From the NCBI RefSeq assembly GCF_023630205.1, contig NZ_JALPRR010000001.1, positions 248,001 to 312,000 on the forward strand: 64,000 bases of DNA, given 5' to 3'. Source of the stretch: Pontibacter ruber (GTDB lineage: Bacteria > Bacteroidota > Bacteroidia > Cytophagales > Hymenobacteraceae). Shown one piece after another: positions 54,274-62,456 of this stretch. Each line of letters begins with the position of its first letter. Position 1 is the stretch's first letter. The position numbers and the translations under genes were made by a program. The notes below the pieces were generated by a model that was given only the letters and a program-made list of their open reading frames with translations, did not search any database and was not told the origin of the DNA.

Positions 54274-55833
54274 ATGACCAGAAAACCAGTACTCTTACTA
54301 GCGTTCCTGCTGCAATTTGCCGTTGCGGCACAGGCCCAGCAAGAGCCTTTAGACCAGCAGATGGTGGAACGCATCAAGCAGGAAGGCCTGCAGAACTCCA
54401 AAGTAATGGAAACGGCCTTTTACCTGACCGACGTGAACGGTTCCCGCCTCTCCGGCTCCAGCGGCCTGAAGCGTGCCAACGAATGGACCAAAAACAAACT
54501 GGAAGCCTGGGGCCTGAAAAATGCCCGCGTAGAAGAATGGGGCGAGTTCGGTAAAGGCTGGGAGTATGAAAAGTCCTACATCGCCATGACCGCTCCTTAC
54601 TACCAGCAGATCATTGCAACACCGAAAGCATGGACGCCGGGCACCAATGGTCTTGTAAAAGCGCAGGCGGTGCTGGTGAACGTGGAGAAGGAAGAGGACC
54701 TGGCCAAGTATAAAGGTCAGCTGCAGGGCAAGATCGTGCTGACGCCACTATCGCGTGAAGCAAAAACTACTTTCGAAGCCGATGCCCGCCGTCACTCCGA
54801 AGAGGATTTGACAAAAATGGCTGCACCAGCCGAGCAGAACGCTAACGGAGGCCAGAACAGAAGATCAGAAGAATGGCGTGCCATGATGGCGCTTCGTGCC
54901 AAAGTAGCGGAAATGGTGAAAGCCGAAGGAGCCGTAGCCATACTTAACTCCAGTGGCCGCGGCGGCATGCACGGCACGCACTTTACCAGCAACGGTGCCC
55001 CTTACGCCAAAGATGCCAAGCCTGGTTTGCCGGAACTGGAAATGGGCTTGGAAGACTACGGCCGCATTGTGCGCCTGCTGCAGGCCGGCCAGAAAGTGGA
55101 ACTGGAAATGGAAACAAAAACCAGATTCCTAGAAGACGACCTGAAAGGCTACAACGTGATTGCTGAGATACCAGGCACCGACCGCAAACTGAAGAACGAA
55201 ATAGTGATGGTAGGTGCTCACATCGATTCCTGGCACGGCTCTACCGGCGCCACCGACAACGCTGCCGGTGTAGCCGTAATGATGGAAGCCATGCGCATAC
55301 TTCAGGAACTAGGCGTGAAGCCGAAGCGCACCATCCGCATTGGCCTGTGGGGATCAGAGGAGCAGGGTCTGCACGGCTCCAGAGGCTATGTGAAGAAGAA
55401 CCTCGGCGACCCGGCTACCATGAAGCTGACAAAAGACCACGAGAAATTCTCTGCTTACTATAACCTGGACAACGGCACCGGCCGCATCAGAGGTATCTAC
55501 GCACAGGGCAACGAAGCCGCAGCACCGATCTTCGAAGCCTGGCTCGCTCCGTTCCACGATATGGATGCCAAAACCGTAACCCTGCGCAACACCGGCGGTA
55601 CCGACCACTTGTCTTTTGACGCACTAGGTCTGCCAGGCTTCCAGTTCATCCAGGACCCGATCGACTACGGCACGCGTACGCACCACACCAACCAGGACAG
55701 CTACGACCGCCTGCAGGCCGACGACCTGAAGCAGGCTTCCGTGATCGTGGCAACGTTTGTGTACCACACCGCTATGCGCGACAAGAAAATGCCGCGCAAG
55801 GAATTGCCAAAAGCAAAACCGGCAGCGCTATAG
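54274..55833 (+). CDS. M28-family zinc aminopeptidase, secreted
   Basis: A 519-residue exported peptidase (signal peptide ending AQAQ). A protease-associated-type insert of about 200 residues precedes the catalytic part. The metal ligands of M28 are visible: His/Asp in VGAHIDSWHG, Asp in GATDNAAGVAV, paired Glu in LWGSEEQGLHG, and His in THHTNQDSYDR; a further Asp in YYNLDNGTG. The family removes N-terminal amino acids using two zinc ions. It probably completes breakdown of peptides made by the nearby S9, M13 and S8 enzymes. Confidence 0.92.
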   Translation: MTRKPVLLLAFLLQFAVAAQAQQEPLDQQMVERIKQEGLQNSKVMETAFYLTDVNGSRLSGSSGLKRANEWTKNKLEAWGLKNARVEEWGEFGKGWEYEKSYIAMTAPYYQQIIATPKAWTPGTNGLVKAQAVLVNVEKEEDLAKYKGQLQGKIVLTPLSREAKTTFEADARRHSEEDLTKMAAPAEQNANGGQNRRSEEWRAMMALRAKVAEMVKAEGAVAILNSSGRGGMHGTHFTSNGAPYAKDAKPGLPELEMGLEDYGRIVRLLQAGQKVELEMETKTRFLEDDLKGYNVIAEIPGTDRKLKNEIVMVGAHIDSWHGSTGATDNAAGVAVMMEAMRILQELGVKPKRTIRIGLWGSEEQGLHGSRGYVKKNLGDPATMKLTKDHEKFSAYYNLDNGTGRIRGIYAQGNEAAAPIFEAWLAPFHDMDAKTVTLRNTGGTDHLSFDALGLPGFQFIQDPIDYGTRTHHTNQDSYDRLQADDLKQASVIVATFVYHTAMRDKKMPRKELPKAKPAAL

Positions 55834-55860
55834 TATAAGAACCCCATCCTGTTTACACTT

Positions 55861-55898
55861 CAAAGCCCGCTTAGCACCAGCCAAGCGGGCTTTGTATT
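55861..55898 (+). terminator. Intrinsic terminator after M28 peptidase
   Basis: CAAAGCCCGCTT pairs perfectly with AAGCGGGCTTTG across a 10-base loop, then TATTTT. Confidence 0.8.
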
Positions 55899-55996
55899 TT
55901 GCACCTGGAAAGTACACAGCCCTCTGCTATACTGCCTACTTGAAACTATTTGACAGCTTTTCCACTTAAAGGAACAGCAACGGAGAGAATAACTAC

Positions 55997-56293
55997 ATGA
56001 GCAAAACCTTTAAAGCACCCGATAAGGTCATCTATGTATGCACGGGTAGCAAGTGCAAAAAGAAAGGCGGCAAAGATATTGGCAAGCTTTTCAGAACAAT
56101 GATCAAGGAAATGGGCCTAAAGGGGCAGGTAGAAGTCGTAAAAACCGAATGCACCGACCGCTGCGATTTTGCCCCTGTCATGAGCTTTCAGCCGGACAAT
56201 GCCTGGCTACACGAGGTGACCGAACAACAGGCGCAGCAGGCCTTCCGGGAGCACATCCTCAAAACAGATAAAAAAGAAAAGCCTTTGGAATAA
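55997..56293 (+). CDS. Thioredoxin-like [2Fe-2S] ferredoxin
   Basis: A 98-residue protein with the four cysteines of thioredoxin-fold ferredoxins: Cys15 and Cys20 (VCTGSKCKKKG) and Cys52 and Cys56 (ECTDRCDFAP). These would hold a [2Fe-2S] cluster. The family is used as electron carrier or as a domain in hydrogenases and NuoE. A free-standing copy of unknown partner. The terminator stem includes the stop codon region. Confidence 0.88.
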   Translation: MSKTFKAPDKVIYVCTGSKCKKKGGKDIGKLFRTMIKEMGLKGQVEVVKTECTDRCDFAPVMSFQPDNAWLHEVTEQQAQQAFREHILKTDKKEKPLE

Positions 56294-56311
56294 CTCCAAA
56301 GGCTTTTCTTT
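56273..56311. terminator. Bidirectional terminator overlapping the ferredoxin stop
   Basis: AAAGAAAAGCCTTTGGA pairs perfectly with TCCAAAGGCTTTTCTTT around ATAAC, between convergent genes; its left arm is coding. Confidence 0.9.
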
Positions 56312-56329
56312 CATACTTTATACTTATAC

Positions 56330-56866
56330 TTAATCTTCGTACGTGTTTTCATACGTGATCTTCGGAACGCGCTTGTCTATTTCATACAGGCCGGTTCCTT
56401 CTTCCCCGATCACTTCAAACAGTTCCAGGGCACGGCGGGCTATGTATTCTTCCTCGATCTGCTCTTTCAGAAACCACTGCAGGAAAGAGAACGTCACATA
56501 ATCTTTTACCTTCTGGCAGCGGTCGGCCATGCGGTTAAATGACTGCGTTACTGCAATTTCCTGCATCAATGCCTGCTCAAACACGGCTCTGAATGATTCA
56601 AACTCGACAGGCGTATTGATCACATCCGGCGAAATGGCTCTGCCGCCCATGTCCGAAACATACTTGAACAGGCGCAGCATGTGCTCACGCTCTTCATCCG
56701 ACTGCTTTTTAAAGTACCCGGCACTGAAATCGAAACCATTGCGGTCGCACCACGCAGACATGGCCAAATACATTGCCGAAGATTCTGCTTCCATCTTGAT
56801 CTGGTCGTTCAGCACTTTTTCTATCTCTTCTGTAAGAGAGGTTCGTAGCCTAAGTAAATCCTTCAT
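56330..56866 (-). CDS. ftnA: Ferritin (bacterial ferroxidase)
   Basis: A 178-residue four-helix protein. The ferroxidase-centre residues are recognisable: Glu in IEKVLNDQIKMEAESSAMYL (in parts), the E-x-x-H pair in DEEREHMLRLF, and the helix D region FLKEQIEEEY. Ferritins form 24-subunit shells that oxidise and store iron in the cytoplasm. It has no haem-binding Met of bacterioferritin at the usual place. Gene symbol by family only. Confidence 0.93.
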   Translation of the reverse strand: MKDLLRLRTSLTEEIEKVLNDQIKMEAESSAMYLAMSAWCDRNGFDFSAGYFKKQSDEEREHMLRLFKYVSDMGGRAISPDVINTPVEFESFRAVFEQALMQEIAVTQSFNRMADRCQKVKDYVTFSFLQWFLKEQIEEEYIARRALELFEVIGEEGTGLYEIDKRVPKITYENTYED

Positions 56867-56989
56867 AAAGTATAGGGTGTTTTAGTCGGTTAATTAATGG
56901 CTCAGAAACAGAGCTCCTTTTCTTGTTACCCTTAATTTAAGGAATAGGTTTTACGATAGCGAACCAGTTTTAAAATATGGAAAAAGTCT

Positions 56990-57022
56990 AAATAAAAAAT
57001 GCACAGCTGGTGGCTGTGCATA
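56990..57022 (-). terminator. Likely terminator after the 116-residue gene
   Basis: AATGCACAGC and GCTGTGCATA form a short stem (56998-57022); an A-rich run on the plus strand gives T's on the minus strand. Confidence 0.65.
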
Positions 57023-57047
57023 GACTATCTGTGTGCTTTACCTGCTG

Positions 57048-57398
57048 TTACGCCAGCTCAGCGTTCAGGCACTCGTGCAGCATGCTGTTGAGCTCCAGCA
57101 CAAACCGGGCTCCCGCCAGCAGCTCTTTAAAAGCATGTAATTCCGGCATTGTTAGCACGTATACTTTGTCGGTTCCTAAAACCGAGATGATCTCTACATC
57201 AGAAGAGCGGTCGGTGCTGGTTACCATGGCCTGCAGGTCTATTTTGTCGATAGCATGTTTCAGGCGCAAAAACGTATCTATCTTAAGTACTGAAAGAGTG
57301 CCAGCAAAATCTACCATCAGGCGGTTTTTACGGTCGCACTGGTATACTGCGCCGGCAGGAGTAATATAAATTTCGCGTAATTCGGTTGCTGCTTGCAT
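57048..57398 (-). CDS. Conserved-looking protein of unknown function
   Basis: A 116-residue soluble protein with an alternating strand/helix layout (EIYITPAGAVYQCDRKNRLM, then FAGTLSVLKIDTFLRLKHAI, and VYVLTMPELHAFKELLAGAR). No signal peptide. It has its own good promoter match at 57441-57472 and a terminator, so it is expressed alone. I do not recognise the family. Confidence 0.7.
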   Translation of the reverse strand: MQAATELREIYITPAGAVYQCDRKNRLMVDFAGTLSVLKIDTFLRLKHAIDKIDLQAMVTSTDRSSDVEIISVLGTDKVYVLTMPELHAFKELLAGARFVLELNSMLHECLNAELA

Positions 57399-57440
57399 CT
57401 TCTCTTCTATCTTCGCTGAGGCTGCTTCTAAAGTATGCTA

Positions 57441-57472
57441 CAAAAGTAAGGCTTGTTTAGAATCAGTCCAAA
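57441..57472 (-). promoter_or_regulatory. Good match to the Bacteroidota promoter consensus
   Basis: On the minus strand TTTG (57472-57469), 20 bp, then TACTTTTG (57448-57441), fitting TTG-N19/20-TAnnTTTG. It lies about 43 bp before the ATG at 57398. Confidence 0.6.
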
Positions 57473-57513
57473 TAAAATTAGATGATATTATCACCTTCAA
57501 AGCATGAGCACTT

Positions 57514-57885
57514 ATGGAAAGTATAGATAAAGTAAACCTCGCTGCTAAATTTGATCAGATACCCGACCACTGGAACCCGCGCATAGCCGGCGAACTGAAT
57601 GGGCAACAAGTTAAACTAGCTAAGTTCAAAGGTCCTTTTGAGTGGCACCACCACGAGCACGAAGACGAGTTCTTCCTGGTGGTAAAAGGCAGCTTCGATA
57701 TGGAGTTCCGCGACAAAACTGTTACACTGCACCCAGGCGAGTTCCTGATCGTGCCCCGTGGCGTAGAGCACCGGCCGGTAGCCAACGAGGAAGCGGAGGT
57801 GCTGTTGTTCGAACCGGCCTCCACTGTAAACACCGGCAACCTGGCGCCAAACGAGCGGACCAGAACGAATCTGGAGCGGCTGTAG
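57514..57885 (+). CDS. Cupin-domain protein
   Basis: A 123-residue single-domain cupin. Motif 1 is seen in FEWHHHEHEDEFFLVVKGSF (metal ligands among the His/Glu residues) and motif 2 in HPGEFLIVPRGVEHRP. Small cupins are often metal-dependent isomerases or dioxygenases, or simply sugar-binding; the substrate is open. Repeat DNA follows directly after the stop. Confidence 0.9.
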   Translation: MESIDKVNLAAKFDQIPDHWNPRIAGELNGQQVKLAKFKGPFEWHHHEHEDEFFLVVKGSFDMEFRDKTVTLHPGEFLIVPRGVEHRPVANEEAEVLLFEPASTVNTGNLAPNERTRTNLERL

Positions 57886-58483
57886 GAGGTTTTATCTTTC
57901 CTTCCCTCCTAAAAAAGAGAGCAGTGCTGTGCTTTACTATTTCTGGCGCGAATCTCCAGATTCGTGACTAAGTAGTAACGTTGAGTCTGTGACTCAACTG
58001 GCCCGAAGGGACAGGAAATGGCAGAGCATTAGCGCCGTGGCGAGAGATTTTGATCGTGCTAAAGTATAAACACACCCCTACCCCTCTCAAGAGGGGAATC
58101 TCTGCTTTTGCTATACTTAAAGTATGAGTTTCATAGCTGCAGGTATAGCACGGACAGGTCGCAACCTGTCCCTACAAATGGGTTCCTGTTGCATGGTCGT
58201 CAGCTAAGCAGTGTCAGTAGCAGTTTCTCTGTTGAGCCGCCTTGTAGGTTTCCGGTGCCTGATAAGGCATTGCGACCGAAGGGTAGCAAAGGAAAGATAC
58301 ACAGCGGCGATGCAGAGAAACGGGGCCCCGCGGCCGCGAGCGCGCCAAAGCTAACTGTGAAAGTATAGATGAGTAAGACTGAGGAACAGAAGTAACTACG
58401 ATAGCAATAGGCTTGCCAGCTGCAAGTATAAACTTCAGCTATAAAACTGATTCAGATTTCTCGCGCTGCTCGAAATAACAACC
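57886..58483. repeat. 598-bp non-coding block, third copy of the composite repeats
   Basis: No gene. A hairpin module at 57944-58017 is the counterpart of 4554-4627: 64 of 74 positions agree by eye. One C-rich/TATACTT unit lies at 58073-58140. A GGACAGG/CCTGTCC hairpin is at 58152-58171. The segment 58180-58427 matches the 19.2-19.5 kb repeat, and a half palindrome of the 43.0 kb type is at 58453-58479. The block is thus a mosaic of four repeat types. Confidence 0.8.
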
Positions 58484-59515
58484 TTACCGGATCTTTGCTT
58501 TCAACAGCACCGTTTTCAGATTTAACCTTACCAGGTCCCCCATGCATTTGCATTTCAGGAACTCGTCAGAGTTATGATGTTTAGCCAGCTCCGCTTTTAG
58601 TTGGTTAACTTTCTCGGGCGTAGAGATGGTGTCTTTCCGCATGCAGTCGATGAGGTCTTTGAGGCGGTAGCGGGCCGTGCGCAGACGCCTGAAGATGAGC
58701 GTGCGCTCCTCATTCTGGTACTGCCTCACGGTTTCAGGCTTCAGCAGCTTCAGCACCAGCTCCACAATCAGGTTGTTGTCTTTGAAGAACTGGGGCAGGT
58801 ACATGCTCTTTTTCCCTTCGTACGACTGTTGGTCGAAGTCAATGGGGCGCACCCGGTACTGCTCGTCCTCAAAATCCGGGGTAATGTCTACTACATAGTT
58901 GTAAGAGCGCATATCGCCGAGCAGGCGCACAAAGCAGCGCTCGTTAAACTTTACAAACTCTTTGGCAATTCGCACCTTGTTGGAGCCGGGCCGGTTCAGA
59001 AACTCCTTGATAAAGATATCGCCCGGAATGCCGGCAATGTGCTCTTCAATAAGCGTGTCGCCGTCTACCAGGTAGTTGATACGGTTCGGCGACAGAATAT
59101 ACTCCAGCTCCAGCCCATAGATACGTGAGGCATCGGCCCGCTTCACATAAAAGTAGTCGTAGTTGTCGTTGAGCTGGTTCATGATCTGCACCCGGAAGGG
59201 GTTGGAATTGCCGAAGGTGCAGTAATCTACCCGCGACACGTACAGGTGCTCCATCACCGACATATCGCCGTCCGTTTTGAGCAGGGCGTAGATCTGGGTC
59301 AGGCCGCGGTTTAGTTCCGCCTGCGACTGCTGGTCAAACATCACAGTTTCCCAAAGCGTGTCGTGCCCTTTTTTGTCGTAGTAGGGGAAGGAGTCGGTGT
59401 AGTGCACCAGGTCTTCGTAGAGCACCGGCAGCTTGGTTTCTCGGTCGTAGGCGTGCAGGTATTTGCGGAGGCAGGTAGCAATAGAGTAAAATTGCTTCTT
59501 CTTGGAGATTTCCAC
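58484..59515 (-). CDS. Unknown protein with kinase-like motifs
   Basis: A 343-residue soluble protein, without signal peptide. Several segments recall protein/aminoglycoside kinases: FYVKRAD (Lys125), a Glu about ten residues later, LLGDMRSYNYVV (residues 198-209, compare H/G-D-x4-N) and RPIDFDQ (Asp226). Order and spacing fit an ATP-dependent phosphotransferase, but the glycine-rich loop is not clear and the classical HRD is absent. I infer a divergent or inactive kinase fold, unproven. The gene precedes the response regulator on the same strand and is separated from it by an inverted repeat. Confidence 0.7.
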   Translation of the reverse strand: MEISKKKQFYSIATCLRKYLHAYDRETKLPVLYEDLVHYTDSFPYYDKKGHDTLWETVMFDQQSQAELNRGLTQIYALLKTDGDMSVMEHLYVSRVDYCTFGNSNPFRVQIMNQLNDNYDYFYVKRADASRIYGLELEYILSPNRINYLVDGDTLIEEHIAGIPGDIFIKEFLNRPGSNKVRIAKEFVKFNERCFVRLLGDMRSYNYVVDITPDFEDEQYRVRPIDFDQQSYEGKKSMYLPQFFKDNNLIVELVLKLLKPETVRQYQNEERTLIFRRLRTARYRLKDLIDCMRKDTISTPEKVNQLKAELAKHHNSDEFLKCKCMGDLVRLNLKTVLLKAKIR

Positions 59516-59522
59516 TTTAATT

Positions 59523-59689
59523 AATTACGAATTAATAATGACGAATTACAAATGGGAAGCCGGGCAGGAAACTATACTTCGATCTGGCGGCTATAGTTCT
59601 TTGTTTCCTTTTGCAAAATATAAGCATTGTTGCGAACTCCCATCTATATAACCACCATTCGTAATTCTTAATTCGGAATTCATAATTCT
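59523..59689. repeat. Inverted-repeat-flanked element of about 170 bp
   Basis: Left arm 59523-59555 and right arm 59655-59689 are imperfect inverted copies built from AATTACGAATTA-like words. They enclose about 100 bp with no gene. The layout resembles a miniature inverted-repeat element, but no target duplication is obvious. Confidence 0.5.
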
Positions 59690-59694
59690 CGAAA

Positions 59695-60441
59695 CTACGT
59701 TTCGAGCAGGTTGTTCTGGCCCAGCACCTGCAACACATCGTTTTTATAGAAGCGGCCAATCGGAATCTCGGTTTTTCCAATGTCGACGGCGGTGGCAGAG
59801 AACGCCTGTATCTTATCGAGTGAAACGATAAAAGAGCGATGTATGCGCAGGAATTTGCCGGCGGGGAGCTTCTCTTCCAGAAAGGAGATCTTCTGATACG
59901 AGATGATCTCTTTTGTTTCCGTCTTCACCCGGATATAGTCTTTCAGGCTCTCGATGTAGAGGATGTCGGCCAGCATGACCTTCACCATTTTCTTGTCGGC
60001 TTTCAGGTAAATGAAGGCATCTTTAAAGCTGGTACCTGCGGGTTCTATGGCAAGTGGAGCGGCTAGAGCGACAGGCGCTGCTTTGGGTTCCGGCTGCTGT
60101 ACTTTGGCCACGGCTTTCAGGAAGCGGTCGAAGGCAATGGGCTTGAGCAGGTAATCTACGGCATTCAGCTCGAAGCCTTCCACGGCATAGTCGCGGTAGG
60201 CGGTGGTGAAAATAACTTTGGGAGGATTCGGGATAGACTTCAGGAATTCAAGGCCACTGAGCTTGGGCATCTGGATATCTAGGAAGATCAGGTCGATCTG
60301 CTCGGTTTGCAGGCAGTTGTAGGCTTCCACGGCATTGTTGCAGCGGCACACCAACTCCAGGCTGTCCAGACGCTCGATAAAGGTCTCCAGCACATCCAGC
60401 GCCAGGGGCTCGTCATCCACGATCAGGCATCTTATTTTCAT
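59695..60441 (-). CDS. LytTR-family response regulator
   Basis: A 248-residue transcription factor. The receiver domain has the acidic pair (Asp9, Asp10), phospho-acceptor Asp55 in LIFLDIQMP, and the switch Thr and Lys (FTTAYRD, LLKPIAF). The C-terminal LytTR DNA-binding domain starts near residue 140 (FIYLKADKKMVKVM ... FLRIHRSFIVSLDKI). The sensor kinase ends 18 bp upstream, so the two form a LytS/LytR-type operon. Its stop codon lies inside a CTCGAAAC/GTTTCGAG hairpin at 59688-59706. Confidence 0.95.
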   Translation of the reverse strand: MKIRCLIVDDEPLALDVLETFIERLDSLELVCRCNNAVEAYNCLQTEQIDLIFLDIQMPKLSGLEFLKSIPNPPKVIFTTAYRDYAVEGFELNAVDYLLKPIAFDRFLKAVAKVQQPEPKAAPVALAAPLAIEPAGTSFKDAFIYLKADKKMVKVMLADILYIESLKDYIRVKTETKEIISYQKISFLEEKLPAGKFLRIHRSFIVSLDKIQAFSATAVDIGKTEIPIGRFYKNDVLQVLGQNNLLET

Positions 60442-60459
60442 CTGTCTATTCGTTCAGTT

Positions 60460-61572
60460 TTATACTTCATCCTGCAGGTTCAGCTCCAGGCGCACCCCGT
60501 AACTGTCCGGCTCATCCTCTACTTCCAGCGTATAACGCCCTTCGTAGAGCAGCTCCAGGCGACGACGCACATTCTTCAGGCCAATACCGGAGGCCATGTC
60601 GCGGTTACTGCTGCTGGCTTTATCGTGGCACTTACAGTTTTCTACCAACACCACCAGCATGTCCTGCTGCACTTTTACATCTATCCTGATCCAGGCATTT
60701 TCGGTTTCGGTGCTTACGCCGTGCTTAAAGGCATTCTCCACGAAGGGCAACAGCATCATGGGCGCGATCTGCCTGCCAGCCATACTTCCGGATTCGGTAT
60801 AAGAAATGTCCACGCGATTGCCGTAGCGGATGCGCTCCAGGGCAATGTAGTTCTGGATGTAGCTCAGCTCTTTTTCGAGGGGCACTTTGGCAGCAGCGGC
60901 ATCGTAGAGCATGTAGTCCATCAGCCCCGACAGCTTCAGCACCACTTCCGGCGCCTTGTCCGATTTCTTGAGCGAGAGCGAGTACAGGCTGTTGAGTGTG
61001 TTGAAGAGGAAGTGCGGATGGATCTGGCCTTTGAGGAATTTAAGCTCGGCTTCCAGCTTGTCCTGCGCCAGGTTTTGCGCCGCCTGCTGGTGCCGGTACC
61101 AGTTCTTGAGCAGGTATACCACAGCCGAAATAGACACCAGGTAGCCCAGGTTCACGATGTTTTTGACAAAGCGGTAAAGCGTCAGGTTGTCTTCGGTGCA
61201 GGTGGTGGGGCAGATGAGCGGGTGTATGAGCACGGGCAGCAGCACAAACTGCATCAGCGTACCAATGGCCAGCATCATCAGCGACAGGTAGACGGCAAAC
61301 TCCATGTAGCGCTTCTGCAGCAGGTATTGCGGCATCAGGAAGTACATGTTAAAGTATACCAGCGTCATTTTGAAGGGCAGCTCGATAAACTCAACCATAA
61401 AGGCGTTGTAGTAATCGTCGATGTAGCTGCCGTAGAGCAAACCGAAGAAGCACACGTACACAGCCCAGAAGAGCACGTGCAACAGCAATCGGTTTTTAGT
61501 AATTTCCCGGACATCAGGCAGGCTCCATGCTCTTACCTCCAGCACCTGAGCCTGATTCAGCTTAACTTCCAT
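60460..61572 (-). CDS. LytS-like sensor histidine kinase
   Basis: A 370-residue membrane kinase. Four hydrophobic segments in residues 28-155 form the sensor part; there is no large periplasmic domain. A short coiled linker follows. The His_kinase motif is LKGQIHPHFLFNTLNSL (His187 the likely phosphorylation site), and the ATP site shows PFVENAFKHG and GIGLKNVRRRL. It phosphorylates the response regulator encoded 18 bp downstream. TACCTTTG at 61584-61577 lies only 4 bp before the ATG, so a leaderless start is possible. Confidence 0.93.
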   Translation of the reverse strand: MEVKLNQAQVLEVRAWSLPDVREITKNRLLLHVLFWAVYVCFFGLLYGSYIDDYYNAFMVEFIELPFKMTLVYFNMYFLMPQYLLQKRYMEFAVYLSLMMLAIGTLMQFVLLPVLIHPLICPTTCTEDNLTLYRFVKNIVNLGYLVSISAVVYLLKNWYRHQQAAQNLAQDKLEAELKFLKGQIHPHFLFNTLNSLYSLSLKKSDKAPEVVLKLSGLMDYMLYDAAAAKVPLEKELSYIQNYIALERIRYGNRVDISYTESGSMAGRQIAPMMLLPFVENAFKHGVSTETENAWIRIDVKVQQDMLVVLVENCKCHDKASSSNRDMASGIGLKNVRRRLELLYEGRYTLEVEDEPDSYGVRLELNLQDEV

Positions 61573-61576
61573 CTTG

Positions 61577-61584
61577 CAAAGGTA
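61577..61584 (-). promoter_or_regulatory. Possible -7 box directly before the kinase ATG
   Basis: TACCTTTG fits TAnnTTTG and ends 4 bp from the start codon; no -33 TTG. If used, the mRNA would be leaderless. Confidence 0.3.
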
Positions 61585-61825
61585 CGATTTCTGTACTTTA
61601 ACTGCTTCGGCTGCAGCAGCTTTTAGACAGTTGGCTATACTTAGGACGCAAGCAGCAATTTATACTTGCCCAATAACGTAAAGAATAAAAAGTATAGCCG
61701 ACTGCCGGCATCGGTACGCTTCTGCTTTATACTTAAACCGGCCATATTACCTGCTGCTGCAGTTTTCGTTATTAATTGGTATGATAAATGTATAGTACAG
61801 CACCGATAGCTTGTATATATAGTAT

Positions 61826-62356
61826 ATGAAAGGTATTCTTCTGCTTTTGTTCTGTCTGATCGTATCCACAAGTGGTTTTTGCCATGTGAGCGACACCTTG
61901 ATCTATAGCCCGCAACGGAAATTAAGCTGGCAGGATTTTAAAGGTACCCCTAACTTTTCTGACAGGTCGAAAGGTGCTCAGATCGCAGTAACCATCAACC
62001 TGCGGGTGAAGAAAGTGAATTTCTGGACGGGCAAGATAACCTACGATGCCTTTGCGATGGCATTCAGAAATGAGTTGTGGGTAAAAGATTCCTACAAAGA
62101 CGCCTATACTTTGGCGCACGAACAGCTGCATTTTGACATAGCACACATCTATGCCGAGACCCTGGAACTAGAGCTTAACACCATGAAAGAACCCGAGGAG
62201 CAAAAGGCGAAGGCAGAGGAGATGTTGATCCAGGTAAACAAGGCTATGAACGATTACCAGGCATTTTACGACCGGGAAACACGCGGGGGGAACAATATCG
62301 CCAGGCAAAAGGAATGGGCTACGAAGATAAAGAAGGATCTTGAAGTTTTTAACTGA
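61826..62356 (+). CDS. DUF922-like secreted protein with HExxH motif
   Basis: A 176-residue exported protein (signal peptide to about residue 19). HEQLH at 98-102 in LAHEQLHFDIAHIYAE matches the DUF922 motif and looks like a zinc-metalloprotease active site; the third ligand is not obvious. RKLSWQDFKGTP near the start is also typical. The C-terminal half is a long helix (EEQKAKAEEMLIQVNKAM). Protease activity is an inference; the family is uncharacterised. Confidence 0.8.
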   Translation: MKGILLLLFCLIVSTSGFCHVSDTLIYSPQRKLSWQDFKGTPNFSDRSKGAQIAVTINLRVKKVNFWTGKITYDAFAMAFRNELWVKDSYKDAYTLAHEQLHFDIAHIYAETLELELNTMKEPEEQKAKAEEMLIQVNKAMNDYQAFYDRETRGGNNIARQKEWATKIKKDLEVFN

Positions 62357-62425
62357 TGCCTCAAAAAGGCGGGGTAAACCAGCTATCAGATTATCCTGCC
62401 TATAAAGCATCAAATATTAACTTTT

Positions 62426-62456
62426 TAACCCTCTAACTCCCCAACTCTCTAACTCA
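62426..62456. repeat. Short CTCTAACTC-type microrepeat
   Basis: CCTCTAACTCCCCAACTCTC with a third variant CTAACTC, between convergent genes. Confidence 0.5.

Noticed and set aside
60307..61626. 439-residue plus-strand frame opposite the two-component genes
   Set aside because: Spans both genes in antisense, rich in H, Q and V; no domain.
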